Below are positions 49,474 through 57,338 of a stretch of DNA of 64,000 nucleotides, piece after piece (position 1 is the stretch's first letter; every line of letters begins with the position of its first letter). The notes under the pieces are model-generated. The model was not told the origin of the DNA, did not search any database, and was given only the letters and a program-made list of their open reading frames with translations. Source of the DNA: Pedobacter riviphilus. GTDB taxonomy: Bacteria; Bacteroidota; Bacteroidia; Sphingobacteriales; Sphingobacteriaceae. Both the position numbers and the translations under genes were made by a program. Location: NCBI RefSeq assembly GCF_014692875.1, contig NZ_CP061171.1, positions 1,550,001 through 1,614,000 on the forward strand, given 5' to 3'.

Positions 49474-50025
49474 TTAAAGCGCTTCTGAAACGACTTCTGT
49501 AACTTCCGGTACCATTCTCTGCAATAAGTTTTGGATTCCTGATTTAAGCGTAATGGTAGATGATGGACAGCCACTGCAAGAGCCTCGCAGCTCTACCGTA
49601 ACCACACCTTCATCAAAAGATTTGTACGTAATGGCACCACCATCCTGTTCAACAGCTGGGCGTACATAATCGTGCAGAATCTGTTGAATTTTAACTTCGG
49701 TTTCTGTACCTTCAAAAGCAGGCGCTTCTTCGGCGGTTGCTTCTTTAATTTTTAATTCAGATTCTACAGCACCCTTTACAAATTCTTTTAGAATGGCTTC
49801 AATATCAGTCCATTCTGCATCATCTGTTTTGGTAATGGTAACAAAATTACTGGCGAAAAAAACACCAGAAACAAAGTTGAACTTAAATAACTCTTTAGCA
49901 AAAGGCGAATGCTCTGCACTCTCTTTAGTTGCAAAATCCTCACTGCCATTTATTAACAGTTTGTTTACCATAAATTTCATGGTAGCTGGATTTGGAGTCT
50001 GTTCTGTATATACGTTAATCGTCAT
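49474..50025 (-). CDS. nfuA: NfuA-like Fe-S cluster scaffold
   Basis: 183 aa. The N-terminal Nfu_N domain (EQTPNPATMKFMVNKLL, FKFNFVSGVFFASNFVTITK) is followed by a NifU C-terminal domain with GSCSGCPSSTITLKSGIQN, whose CxxC binds the [4Fe-4S] cluster. It delivers Fe-S clusters to target proteins. It is monocistronic. Confidence 0.93.
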   Translation of the reverse strand: MTINVYTEQTPNPATMKFMVNKLLINGSEDFATKESAEHSPFAKELFKFNFVSGVFFASNFVTITKTDDAEWTDIEAILKEFVKGAVESELKIKEATAEEAPAFEGTETEVKIQQILHDYVRPAVEQDGGAITYKSFDEGVVTVELRGSCSGCPSSTITLKSGIQNLLQRMVPEVTEVVSEAL

Positions 50026-50112
50026 GTCTTAATCAATTTGAATAAACAAAATTAACAATTAGTCACCAATAAAACCCTTGTTAGCTGTCTGCTTAACGTC
50101 AATTTAATTTGA

Positions 50113-51459
50113 CTAGAAAACGCCAGTATAGTTAAAAGGCGTAATGGTTCTCAATTGCACTTTTATAGCTTCCGAAACCGCTAAACCTTCAATAAATTCG
50201 GCAATACTTGCTGCATTGATTTTTGCGTTTGTTCTGGTTAATTCTTTTAAGGCTTCGTAAGGGTTAGGATAGTTCTCTCTTCTTAAAACCGTTTGAATTG
50301 CTTCGGCAACAACTGCCCAGTTTTCATCTAAATCGGCATGTAAGGCAGCTTCATTTAACAAAATCTTGTTTAATCCACGTAAAGTAGAATTTATAGCAAT
50401 TAAGGTATGTCCAAAAGGAACACCTACGTTCCTTAAAACAGTAGAGTCGGTTAAGTCTCTCTGTAACCGCGAGATTGGTAATTTAGCAGCGAAAAACTCG
50501 AATAAAGCATTGGCAATTCCAGCATTTCCTTCCGCATTTTCGAAATCGATTGGGTTAACCTTGTGTGGCATAGCTGATGAGCCAATCTCTCCGGCTTTTA
50601 TTTTCTGTTTGAAATAGTTTTTAGAAATATACGTCCATATATCTCTGTCTAAATCTATAATAATGTTATTTATCCGTTTTAACGCATCGCATTGTGCAGC
50701 AAATTGATCGTAATGCTCAATCTGTGTAGTATGTTGTGCACGGGTTAAACCTAAAGTTTCGTTAACAAACTGGTTGGAAAAATTAACCCAGTTTACTGCC
50801 GGATAAGCAATAAAGTGTGCATTGAAGTTTCCGGTAGCACCACCAAATTTTGCGCTATTAGGGATGTTTTTTAAACTCTCTACCTGAATAGCCAAACGCT
50901 CGGCGAAAACTAAAAACTCTTTGCCTAATTTGGTAGGAGAGGCTGGTTGGCCATGTGTATGTGCCAACATTGGAATATCCTTCCACTCGATTGCCAGCGC
51001 ATTTATTTTTTCAATTAAAGTGTTAATTGCTGGGTAATAGCTGTTATTCAAAGCCAATTTTATTGAATATGGAATGGCCGTATTATTAATATCCTGAGAG
51101 GTTAAGCCAAAGTGGATAAACTCTTTGTAGTTTTGAAGAGATAAGGTGTCGAATTTATTTTTAATAAAATATTCAACAGCTTTAACATCGTGATTGGTTA
51201 CTTTTTCAGTTTCTTTAATTTCTAAAGCATCAGCTTCTGAGAAATTTTCGTGAATTTTGCGTAATTCAGCATAAAGATTTCGGTCAAAATTTTCTAAGCC
51301 AGGCAAGTTGATTTCGCAAAGTGCGATAAAGTATTCGATTTCTACAAAAACACGGTATTTAATCAGTGCTTCTTCCGAAAAGTAAGCAGCTAAACTTTCG
51401 GTAGTTTTTCTGTAACGACCATCAACAGGTGAAATAGCTTGTAGTGATGTTAAATTCAT
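50113..51459 (-). CDS. purB: Adenylosuccinate lyase
   Basis: 448 aa. The fumarase-superfamily signature GEIGSSAMPHKVNPIDFENAEGN holds the catalytic serine loop. SPVDGRYRKTTESLAAYFSE and TSQDINNTA are PurB-type. It makes fumarate in two steps of purine synthesis. A perfect -7 element lies 23 bp upstream. Confidence 0.97.
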   Translation of the reverse strand: MNLTSLQAISPVDGRYRKTTESLAAYFSEEALIKYRVFVEIEYFIALCEINLPGLENFDRNLYAELRKIHENFSEADALEIKETEKVTNHDVKAVEYFIKNKFDTLSLQNYKEFIHFGLTSQDINNTAIPYSIKLALNNSYYPAINTLIEKINALAIEWKDIPMLAHTHGQPASPTKLGKEFLVFAERLAIQVESLKNIPNSAKFGGATGNFNAHFIAYPAVNWVNFSNQFVNETLGLTRAQHTTQIEHYDQFAAQCDALKRINNIIIDLDRDIWTYISKNYFKQKIKAGEIGSSAMPHKVNPIDFENAEGNAGIANALFEFFAAKLPISRLQRDLTDSTVLRNVGVPFGHTLIAINSTLRGLNKILLNEAALHADLDENWAVVAEAIQTVLRRENYPNPYEALKELTRTNAKINAASIAEFIEGLAVSEAIKVQLRTITPFNYTGVF

Positions 51460-51481
51460 TATGCGGATTATATTTTTGCCG

Positions 51482-51489
51482 CAAATTTA
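51482..51489 (-). promoter_or_regulatory. TAAATTTG -7 element of purB
   Basis: On the minus strand TAAATTTG matches TAnnTTTG; the ATG of purB follows after about 22 bp. Confidence 0.6.
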
Positions 51490-51526
51490 CTACAATTGAT
51501 GGATTTTAAGGTCTTGATGTCTAAAT

Positions 51527-51558
51527 AAAAAAAGCCTTAGGTTACTAAGGCTTTTTTT
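51527..51558 (-). terminator. Terminator of lipoprotein gene 1
   Basis: A perfect 14-bp stem (AAAAAAAGCCTTAG / CTAAGGCTTTTTTT) with loop GTTA, 16 bp after the stop of the 51575-51781 gene. Confidence 0.85.
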
Positions 51559-51574
51559 AAATGGTTTGATAAAA

Positions 51575-51781
51575 CTATTTTTTAACTTTAGTAGTATCAG
51601 TTTTAACTGTAGTGTCTTTAACTGTAGTATCTTTTTTAGTAGTGTCTTTCACTGTAGTATCAACTACTGTTGAATCAACTTTAGATGAATCAGCTCCACC
51701 TTCTTTTTTCTCTGATTTACAAGCTACAACTGATAAAGATAAAGCTAGAGCTAAAAAGCCCATTTTGAATGCATTTTTCAT
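51575..51781 (-). CDS. Small Thr/Lys/Asp-rich lipoprotein 1 of a tandem family
   Basis: 68 aa. MKNAFKMGFLALALSLSVVAC is a lipoprotein signal nearly identical in all four copies. The mature part is low complexity (KKEGGADSSKVDST... with VKDTTVKDTT units) and ends KVKK, unlike the VKH ends of the others. It has a putative ECF promoter (51826-51854) and its own terminator. No domain is recognisable; role in the envelope is inferred. Confidence 0.85.
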   Translation of the reverse strand: MKNAFKMGFLALALSLSVVACKSEKKEGGADSSKVDSTVVDTTVKDTTKKDTTVKDTTVKTDTTKVKK

Positions 51782-51825
51782 TTTTTTTCTAATTTGTTTG
51801 GTTTCAAAAATTAATTACTTGCTAA

Positions 51826-51854
51826 TTTATACAAAAAACTTAAAAAGGTAACCC
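51826..51854 (-). promoter_or_regulatory. ECF-type promoter of lipoprotein 1
   Basis: Minus-strand GGGTTACC (51847-51854), 14 bp, GTATAAA (51826-51832); the -10-like box differs at one base from its siblings. Confidence 0.7.
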
Positions 51855-51868
51855 AGTATTTTAAAATA

Positions 51869-51901
51869 AAAAAGGTCGCGATGTGAAATAGCGACCTTTT
51901 T
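51869..51901 (-). terminator. Terminator of lipoprotein gene 2
   Basis: An 11-bp stem AAAAAGGTCGC / GCGACCTTTTT with an 11-nt loop lies 21 bp after the stop of the 51922-52143 gene. Confidence 0.85.
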
Positions 51902-51921
51902 ACTGTAATTAGTTAATTAAA

Positions 51922-52143
51922 TTAGTGTTTTACTTCGGTTTTTTCTGTTTTAGTTTTAACAGTGGTGTCTTTTACGGTAGAATCTTTTACTAATGTGTCA
52001 ACTTTGGTTGTATCAGTAACAATTGTAGAAGAATCTGTAACTGTTGTATCTGTGCCATCAGCTTTTTTGCCTGATTCACCACAAGCAGCCACTGTTAAAG
52101 ATAAAGTTAGGGCTAAAAAGCCTAATTTGAATGCATTTTTCAT
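51922..52143 (-). CDS. Small Thr/Lys/Asp-rich lipoprotein 2
   Basis: 73 aa. Signal MKNAFKLGFLALTLSLTVAAC, then ADGTDTTVTDSSTIVTDTT and VKDSTVKDTTVK units, ending KTEKTEVKH. It is the most divergent of the four in its linker after Cys (GESGKK instead of xSEKK). It has its own promoter and terminator. Confidence 0.85.
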   Translation of the reverse strand: MKNAFKLGFLALTLSLTVAACGESGKKADGTDTTVTDSSTIVTDTTKVDTLVKDSTVKDTTVKTKTEKTEVKH

Positions 52144-52175
52144 GTTAATATATGTTTTAGGGTTAATATATACTA

Positions 52176-52204
52176 TTAATACCCAAAATATAAAAAGGTA
52201 ACCG
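52176..52204 (-). promoter_or_regulatory. ECF-type promoter of lipoprotein 2
   Basis: Minus-strand CGGTTACC (52197-52204), 14 bp, GTATTAA (52176-52182). One mismatch in the first base of the -35-like box. Confidence 0.7.
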
Positions 52205-52224
52205 CCTGTTTTTTATAAATAAAA

Positions 52225-52259
52225 AAAAGCCTTTGAAAAATGAATTTCCAAAGGCTTTT
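52225..52259 (-). terminator. Terminator of lipoprotein gene 3
   Basis: An 11-bp stem AAAAGCCTTTG / CAAAGGCTTTT with a 13-nt loop, downstream of the 52277-52495 gene. Confidence 0.8.
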
Positions 52260-52276
52260 CTTATAAGTAAGTTAGA

Positions 52277-52495
52277 CTAGTGTTTAACTTCAGTTTTTTC
52301 TGTAGTAGTTTTTACAGTTGTATCTTTTACTGTAGAATCTTTTACTGTAGTATCTTTTTTAGTAGTGTCAGTAATTACAGTTGAAGAATCAGTAGCTGTA
52401 GTATCAGCACCTTCTGCTTTTTTCTCTGAGTTACAAGCAACAACTGATAAAGATAAAGCTAAAGCTAAAAAGCCTAATTTGAATGCATTTTTCAT
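52277..52495 (-). CDS. Small Thr/Lys/Asp-rich lipoprotein 3
   Basis: 72 aa. Signal MKNAFKLGFLALALSLSVVAC. The mature part NSEKKAEGADTT..., then STVITDTTKKDTTVKDST, ending EKTEVKH. It is nearly identical to copy 4 apart from a few substitutions, so the pair duplicated recently. Own promoter and terminator. Confidence 0.85.
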   Translation of the reverse strand: MKNAFKLGFLALALSLSVVACNSEKKAEGADTTATDSSTVITDTTKKDTTVKDSTVKDTTVKTTTEKTEVKH

Positions 52496-52533
52496 TTTTG
52501 AGTATTTTTTTTAGTAATTAATTAATTTACCTC

Positions 52534-52562
52534 TTAATACAGGTAAATGAAAAAGGTAACCC
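52534..52562 (-). promoter_or_regulatory. ECF-type promoter of lipoprotein 3
   Basis: Minus-strand GGGTTACC (52555-52562), 14 bp, GTATTAA (52534-52540). Confidence 0.75.
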
Positions 52563-52590
52563 AATAAATTAAAAAAAATGAAATAAAAAT

Positions 52591-52626
52591 AAAAAAGGCC
52601 TTAAAACTTAATTTAAGGCCTTTTTT
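52591..52626 (-). terminator. Terminator of lipoprotein gene 4
   Basis: A perfect 15-bp stem (AAAAAAGGCCTTAAA / TTTAAGGCCTTTTTT) with a 6-nt loop, 16 bp after the stop of the 52643-52861 gene. Confidence 0.85.
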
Positions 52627-52642
52627 GTATGTTAAAGTTAGA

Positions 52643-52861
52643 CTAGTGTTTAACTTCAGTTGTAGTAGTTGTAGTTTTTACAGCTGTATCTTTAACTGTA
52701 GAATCTTTTACTGTAGTATCTTTTTTAGTAGTGTCAGTAATTACAGTTGAAGAATCAGTTAAAGTTGTATCAGCACCTTCAGCTTTTTTTTCTGATTTAC
52801 AAGCAACAACTGATAAAGATAAAGCTAAAGCTAAAAAGCCTAATTTGAATGCATTTTTCAT
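52643..52861 (-). CDS. Small Thr/Lys/Asp-rich lipoprotein 4
   Basis: 72 aa. It has the same signal as copy 3, then KSEKKAEGADTT and STVITDTTKKDTTVKDST, ending TTTTTTEVKH. It is divergent from the sigma factor gene, and both promoters lie in the 200-bp gap between them. The repeated (V)KDTT/KDST units resemble a flexible spacer reaching from the membrane rather than a folded domain. Confidence 0.85.
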   Translation of the reverse strand: MKNAFKLGFLALALSLSVVACKSEKKAEGADTTLTDSSTVITDTTKKDTTVKDSTVKDTAVKTTTTTTEVKH

Positions 52862-52892
52862 TTTTTGAATTTTTTAAGTAATTAATTTCTTA

Positions 52893-52921
52893 TTAATGCC
52901 GCAAAGGTAAAAAGGTAACCC
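52893..52921 (-). promoter_or_regulatory. ECF-type promoter of lipoprotein 4
   Basis: Minus-strand GGGTTACC (52914-52921), 14 bp, GCATTAA (52893-52899). A TACCTTTG that also fits the housekeeping -7 consensus lies within the spacer. Confidence 0.7.
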
Positions 52922-52962
52922 GACAATTTAGAAAAAAGTTAAAATATTTTTTTTTGAGATTT

Positions 52963-52992
52963 GGGTTACCGTTTGCTTTAAGTTTGTATTAA
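52963..52992 (+). promoter_or_regulatory. ECF-type promoter upstream of the sigma gene (distal)
   Basis: GGGTTACC (52963-52970), 15 bp, GTATTAA (52986-52992). Start of transcription would be about 60 bp before the sigma start codon, leaving a usable leader. Confidence 0.65.
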
Positions 52993-53030
52993 GCATTTAT
53001 AGTAGCTATAAATATTTTTTGTCTAATATT

Positions 53031-53059
53031 GGGTTACTATTTATAGAAAAATGTATTAA
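53031..53059 (+). promoter_or_regulatory. ECF-type promoter upstream of the sigma gene (proximal)
   Basis: GGGTTACT (53031-53038), 14 bp, GTATTAA (53053-53059). The -10-like box ends only 3 bp before the GTG start, so a transcript from here would begin at or just after the start codon. Confidence 0.55.
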
Positions 53060-53062
53060 CTA

Positions 53063-53629
53063 GTGAATAACAGTTTAAAGAGTTCAGTTCCAACAGATAG
53101 AGAGGTTATTTTAGGTATCCTAAATAACTCAGAAGATACACTTAACAAGTTATACAAAGCTTATTATGCGATGGTTTTGCAGTTTATCCTAAACAATAAT
53201 GGTGATGAGGATGATGCAAAAGATGTTTATCAAGAAGGCATAATCATTTTATATAACAAAATTAAAGCTGGTAATTTTGAGCTCAGCAGCAAACTGAAAA
53301 CTTATATTTATTCGGTTTGCAGGCGTATTTGGCTAAAGAAACTTAGCTTAAACAGTAAAAAAGCCGGTAATATTACCGATTATGAAGATGTATTTGCTGT
53401 TGAGGAGGATGTAGAGCACCACGAAGAGAAAGACGCTGCTTTTGTAAAAATGCAATCGGCACTCGATCACCTGGGTGAACCTTGTAAAACCATTATTCAG
53501 GATTTTTATATCCACAATTTATCCATGCAGGATATTTGCGAAAAGTTTGGCTATACCAATACCGATAATGCAAAAACGCAGAAATATAAGTGCCTGCAAA
53601 GGTTAAAGAAAATATTTTTTCAACCATAA
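53063..53629 (+). CDS. ECF-type RNA polymerase sigma factor
   Basis: 188 aa from a GTG start; no ATG occurs until residue 37, which would destroy region 2. Region 2 is seen in LNKLYKAYYAMVLQFI and DDAKDVYQEGIIILYNKI, and region 4 in LGEPCKTIIQDFYIHNLSMQDICEKFGYTNTDNAKTQKYKCLQRLK, which is the -35-binding helix-turn-helix. The next gene, 6 bp downstream, looks like its membrane anti-sigma factor. Matching promoter-like elements before it and before four lipoprotein genes point to autoregulation. Confidence 0.9.
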   Translation: MNNSLKSSVPTDREVILGILNNSEDTLNKLYKAYYAMVLQFILNNNGDEDDAKDVYQEGIIILYNKIKAGNFELSSKLKTYIYSVCRRIWLKKLSLNSKKAGNITDYEDVFAVEEDVEHHEEKDAAFVKMQSALDHLGEPCKTIIQDFYIHNLSMQDICEKFGYTNTDNAKTQKYKCLQRLKKIFFQP

Positions 53630-53635
53630 TTTGAA

Positions 53636-54733
53636 ATGAGAAACGATTTGGAATTAGATGCAATTATTGAAGATTATCTTTTAGGTAAACTTAATGCACA
53701 GGAAACTGAAGCTTTTGAACAGCTGCGCCTTAATGATGCCACAGTAGACCATAGAGTAGTTTCGCATAAGTTCTTTTTAGCATCTATGGACGCATTTGCT
53801 GAACAATTGCGCTTAAAAGAACAGTTAAATCACATTCATTCAGAAATTGATGTAGAAGGTTTAGCTGATACACTTAAACCCCATCCTTCAAAAATTATTC
53901 AACTTTGGAGAAAAAATAAATCAGTTGTTGCAGTTGCAGCTTCTTTTATTGTTCTGTCGCTTATATCAATTTACTCTATTCAACATAATAACAAGCAGGA
54001 AGCTATTTATGAGCGAATGAGTAGAGAGATCTCGCGTGTAAAACAATCTCAAAATAACCTTGTTCTTGATGTTAAAGCAAATACACTGCATAACTCACCT
54101 AAAAAGCCTAATTCGGGTAATTTTGGAGGAACCGGGTTTGCTGTTTCTACAAACGGATATATATTAACGAATCTTCATGTTGTAAACGGTGCCGATTCCC
54201 TGTATGTACAAAATAGTAAGGGAGAATCTTTCAAAGTAAAATCAGTGTATACTGATCCGCAAAACGATATTGCTATTCTTAAAATAAGTGATAAACATTT
54301 TAGCGGCTTATCTACAATTCCTTATACAATTAAAAAGAGCATCAGTAATATAGGCGAAAACGTATACACTTTAGGATATCCTAAAGATGATATTGTGCTA
54401 GGAGAGGGTTCAGTAAGCTCGAGAAGTGGCTTTATTGGTGATACTACCCAATATCAGGTTTCGATTCTGGTTAATCCGGGAAATAGTGGTGGACCACTTT
54501 TAGATAATAATGGTAATTTGGTTGGTATTATCAGTGGTAAGCAAGATCAGACAGAGGGGGCGGCTTTTGCCATTAAATCAAAATATATTTTAGAAGCCAT
54601 GAGAGCGATTCCTCAAGATTCGTTAGGTGTAAATAGATTAGGTACAAATAAGAAAAGTTTACTTGCTGGTTTAAAACGTACCAAACAGATCGAAAAACTA
54701 GAAGATTATGTTTTTATGATCAAAGTTTATTAA
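53636..54733 (+). CDS. Membrane anti-sigma-like protein fused to a trypsin-like (DegS/HtrA-type) protease
   Basis: 365 aa. The cytoplasmic N terminus (about 1-90) has the anti-sigma-like pattern DAIIEDYLLGKLNAQETEAFEQL. One membrane helix (about 96-115, SVVAVAASFIVLSLISIYSI) leads to a periplasmic S1 protease domain (about 145-330) with His181 in TNLHVV, Asp211 in DPQNDIAIL and Ser284 in NPGNSGGPLL. All triad residues are present. There is no PDZ domain, unlike DegS. It sits 6 bp after the sigma gene. In E. coli anti-sigma RseA and protease DegS are separate proteins; here both halves appear on one chain. Confidence 0.85.
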   Translation: MRNDLELDAIIEDYLLGKLNAQETEAFEQLRLNDATVDHRVVSHKFFLASMDAFAEQLRLKEQLNHIHSEIDVEGLADTLKPHPSKIIQLWRKNKSVVAVAASFIVLSLISIYSIQHNNKQEAIYERMSREISRVKQSQNNLVLDVKANTLHNSPKKPNSGNFGGTGFAVSTNGYILTNLHVVNGADSLYVQNSKGESFKVKSVYTDPQNDIAILKISDKHFSGLSTIPYTIKKSISNIGENVYTLGYPKDDIVLGEGSVSSRSGFIGDTTQYQVSILVNPGNSGGPLLDNNGNLVGIISGKQDQTEGAAFAIKSKYILEAMRAIPQDSLGVNRLGTNKKSLLAGLKRTKQIEKLEDYVFMIKVY

Positions 54734-54764
54734 AAAGCAACACCCCAAACAAATTAATATTCTT

Positions 54765-54796
54765 AAACCCTGAAGATTGTTTCTTTAGGGTTTTTT
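54765..54796 (+). terminator. Terminator after the anti-sigma/protease gene
   Basis: Stem AAACCCTGAAGA with TTCTTTAGGGTTT (one wobble), then a T-run, 32 bp after the stop codon. It closes the sigma operon. Confidence 0.75.
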
Positions 54797-54896
54797 ATTG
54801 GAATTGTAATTTTGGGGTCTTAAATTAATATTAAATCTATGTATTTACTATACTATTGTTTAGATTTGTTTTAGTCAAATTTAAATTAATAATATT

Positions 54897-55531
54897 ATGA
54901 GTATAAGATTAGGCGATACCGCACCGAATTTCAAGGCCAACACATCCATTGGCGAAATAGATTTTTACGATTATTTAGGCGATAGCTGGGGCGTGTTGTT
55001 TTCTCACCCTGCTGATTATACACCTGTTTGTACAACAGAATTGGGTAGAACTGCAGCTTTAAAAGGGAGTTTGAAAAAAGAAACGTTAAAGTTCTTGCAC
55101 TAAGTGTTGATTCTGCCGAGTCGCATAAAGGATGGATTAACGATATAAATGAAACTCAAAATACTTCTGTAGAATTTCCAATCATAGCAGATCCAGACAA
55201 AACAGTGGCAAATCTTTATGATATGATCCACCCAAATGCTTCAGAAACTTTAACAGTCCGCTCATTGTTCGTCATCAGTCCTGATAAGAAAGTGAAATTA
55301 ACCATTACGTATCCGGCATCAACCGGAAGAAATTTTAATGAAGTATTACGCGTGATCGATTCTTTACAACTTACTGCAAATTATAGTGTAGCTACGCCAG
55401 CCGACTGGAAAGATGGAGAAGATGTAATTGTAGTAAATAGCATTAAAACCGAAGATATTCCGGCTAAATTTCCGAAAGGACACCGTGTAATTAAGCCATA
55501 TCTCCGTACAACTCCTCAGCCAAATAAATAA
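54897..55531 (+). pseudogene. 1-Cys peroxiredoxin (Prx6 type), frameshifted
   Basis: Frames 54897-55103 and the continuation through 55531 join if one A is added to the A6 run at 55074-55079, giving LKKRNVKVLALSVDS. The restored product is 211 aa, normal for Prx6-type enzymes. HPADYTPVCTTELG holds the peroxidatic cysteine, and no resolving Cys is apparent. RSLFVISPDKKVKLTITYPASTGRNFNEVLRVID is conserved for the family. It reduces peroxides. The frameshift could be a sequencing error. Confidence 0.85.
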
Positions 55532-55737
55532 TTCGATTTTTTTATGGCAACGCAACATTCTTGTTGAATGGACAGAAATGACTTGCTTTATATCTATAAA
55601 TTATTATATTTGGTAGTTTTGTTTCAAAATTAACGCTTAAACTGGTTGTTTTATTCATAATAATAGTCAATTGGTTAAATGAAATGATGATCAAGGCGTA
55701 AAAGGTTTATTTATTTTATACAATTTTTTATTTTTTT

Positions 55738-55935
55738 ATGGCAACCGGAAAAGTTAAATGGTTTAATACTCAAAAAGGCTTTGGATTTATTGTGCAAGAA
55801 GACAATAAAGACTTATTTGTACATTTTAAAGATGTTTTAGGTGGAATCGAAAGCTTGAAAGAAAACGATACAGTAGAATTTGAAGTAGCTGAAGGCCGAA
55901 AAGGTTTACAAGCAGTAAACGTTAAGAAAGTTTAA
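55738..55935 (+). CDS. cspA: Cold-shock protein, CspA family
   Basis: 65 aa, the standard length. RNP1 KGFGFI and RNP2 LFVHF are present (GKVKWFNTQKGFGFIVQE, DLFVHFKDV). It binds single-stranded RNA as a chaperone. The 206 bp upstream (55532-55737) contain AT-rich DNA that would form a leader, but I see no clear structure. Confidence 0.96.
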   Translation: MATGKVKWFNTQKGFGFIVQEDNKDLFVHFKDVLGGIESLKENDTVEFEVAEGRKGLQAVNVKKV

Positions 55936-55969
55936 GCAATAATATATTTGATTATTTTTTCGTCCCTAC

Positions 55970-55996
55970 AAAAGCCTTTCAAATAGAGAGGCTTTT
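55970..55996 (+). terminator. Terminator of the cold-shock gene
   Basis: Stem AAAAGCCT / AGGCTTTT with an 11-nt loop, ending in a T-run, about 35 bp after the stop codon. Confidence 0.75.
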
Positions 55997-56078
55997 TGTA
56001 TTAATTATTCGTTACCCTGAATTTATTCTCGGGTCTGTTACATGAGATCATGAAATCTGGATGAGGGACTGGTTACAG

Positions 56079-57265
56079 TTAATAATACTGTATAATGGAG
56101 GCCTTTAAAATTACATTTTCTCCATTTGCAATCTTTGTAAAAATTAAAAACTGATCCTGATCTGCTTTTATTTTATATTTCTTAACTAAGTCTTCAGGCT
56201 TTGCAGGATAATTCCGAACAATTACATTCCCTTTTAAATTTGACGCCTTTTTCAGCTCACCTGTGCTCAGTATGGCCTCAATTTTAAATATACGGCCTGG
56301 GAAATCTGCTTTTATAATATTAGTACTAAATAGCTGCGTTTGAGGATGTAATTTTAAGAGACTGTAAGTTGTCCCAATTAAATTAAAAGCTCCTGATTTT
56401 AATAAAGCCGCATCTGGTTCGTACAAGTAATCACCTTGACTTAAATTATCTGTAAATAGCACTGAAGCATTTGAAGATGATCTGTGAAAGGAAAAATCTT
56501 TTTCAATCCCGTTATTTAAAGTTACAGCCCTAATTTTAGTGTCATCTTGGTAACCTTTATCTATTATCCATAAAAGTTCTTTGCATTCGTTTTTTATGCT
56601 TACAATATGGATCTCGCTAACCTGTTTCAATTCTGATAATCCCGCTGAAATATCGAGTAAAGGAGCGGTTTTGACGATTATTCTTGACGATTTTTCTAAT
56701 AAGGTATCCAGATTACTTACAATGTCGGGGGTACAATCTTTCAGCATAAAAACTTTACCCTTTTCGGCTCTTCGTGCTGGATCTACATAAATGGTATCGA
56801 AAGAGGCATCACTATTTTGGATATAAGCAATGCCATCTTCAGCTTTAAATTCGATATTGGTTGTATGTAAAACCCTGGCATTGTGTTGGGCTATTGCCGA
56901 TAGTTCGGAATTGATTTCGCAATGTGTAACTGCTTTTACCTTTCGCGAAAAGTAATAACTGTCAATTCCGAAGCCTCCGGTGATGTCAATCAATGTATCA
57001 CCTTTAGCCAGTTTGGATTTATATTCCGCAGTAATTTCAGAAGAAGTTTGTTCAATAGATAATACTGGGGGTAATAAATATCTTCAGTATTAAACCAGGT
57101 GGGCAATTTCTTTTCCGATTTCTTTTTGGAAATAATTTGCGTAGCTAGCTCGGCAGGAGTAATGCCTTCGAACGGACTTTTTGCTAAAGCAACCTGGTTT
57201 ACATCGGCATTTAAGTTGGCGCTGATGTAATCTTGTACTGCTTTGGCTAAAAGATTATTGTTCAT
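56079..57265 (-). pseudogene. Class I SAM methyltransferase with THUMP-like domain, frameshifted
   Basis: Minus frames 56990-57265 and 56079-56993 form one gene of 395 aa if one base is added to the G5 run at 57067-57071 (C5 on the coding strand), giving IYYPPVLSIEQTSSEI. The SAM-binding motif is TLIDITGGFGIDSYYFS; DTIYVDPARRAEKGKVF is motif IV. The C terminus is THUMP-like (KGNVIVRNYPAKPEDLVKKY). Probably an RNA methyltransferase; the target is unknown. It is last in the yggS-GNAT-lysC line of minus-strand genes, 73 bp after lysC. The lesion may be a sequencing error. Confidence 0.8.
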
Positions 57266-57338
57266 TGTTTTAGGCGTATCAAGTATTAGGTAGCAGGGAT
57301 CGAGATAAACACTAATCTTCCGACCCCAGAACTTCTGA

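Noticed and set aside
54820..54896. ECF-type element before the peroxiredoxin gene
   Set aside because: No GGGTTAC motif occurs in this gap, so I do not place the peroxiredoxin in the sigma regulon.
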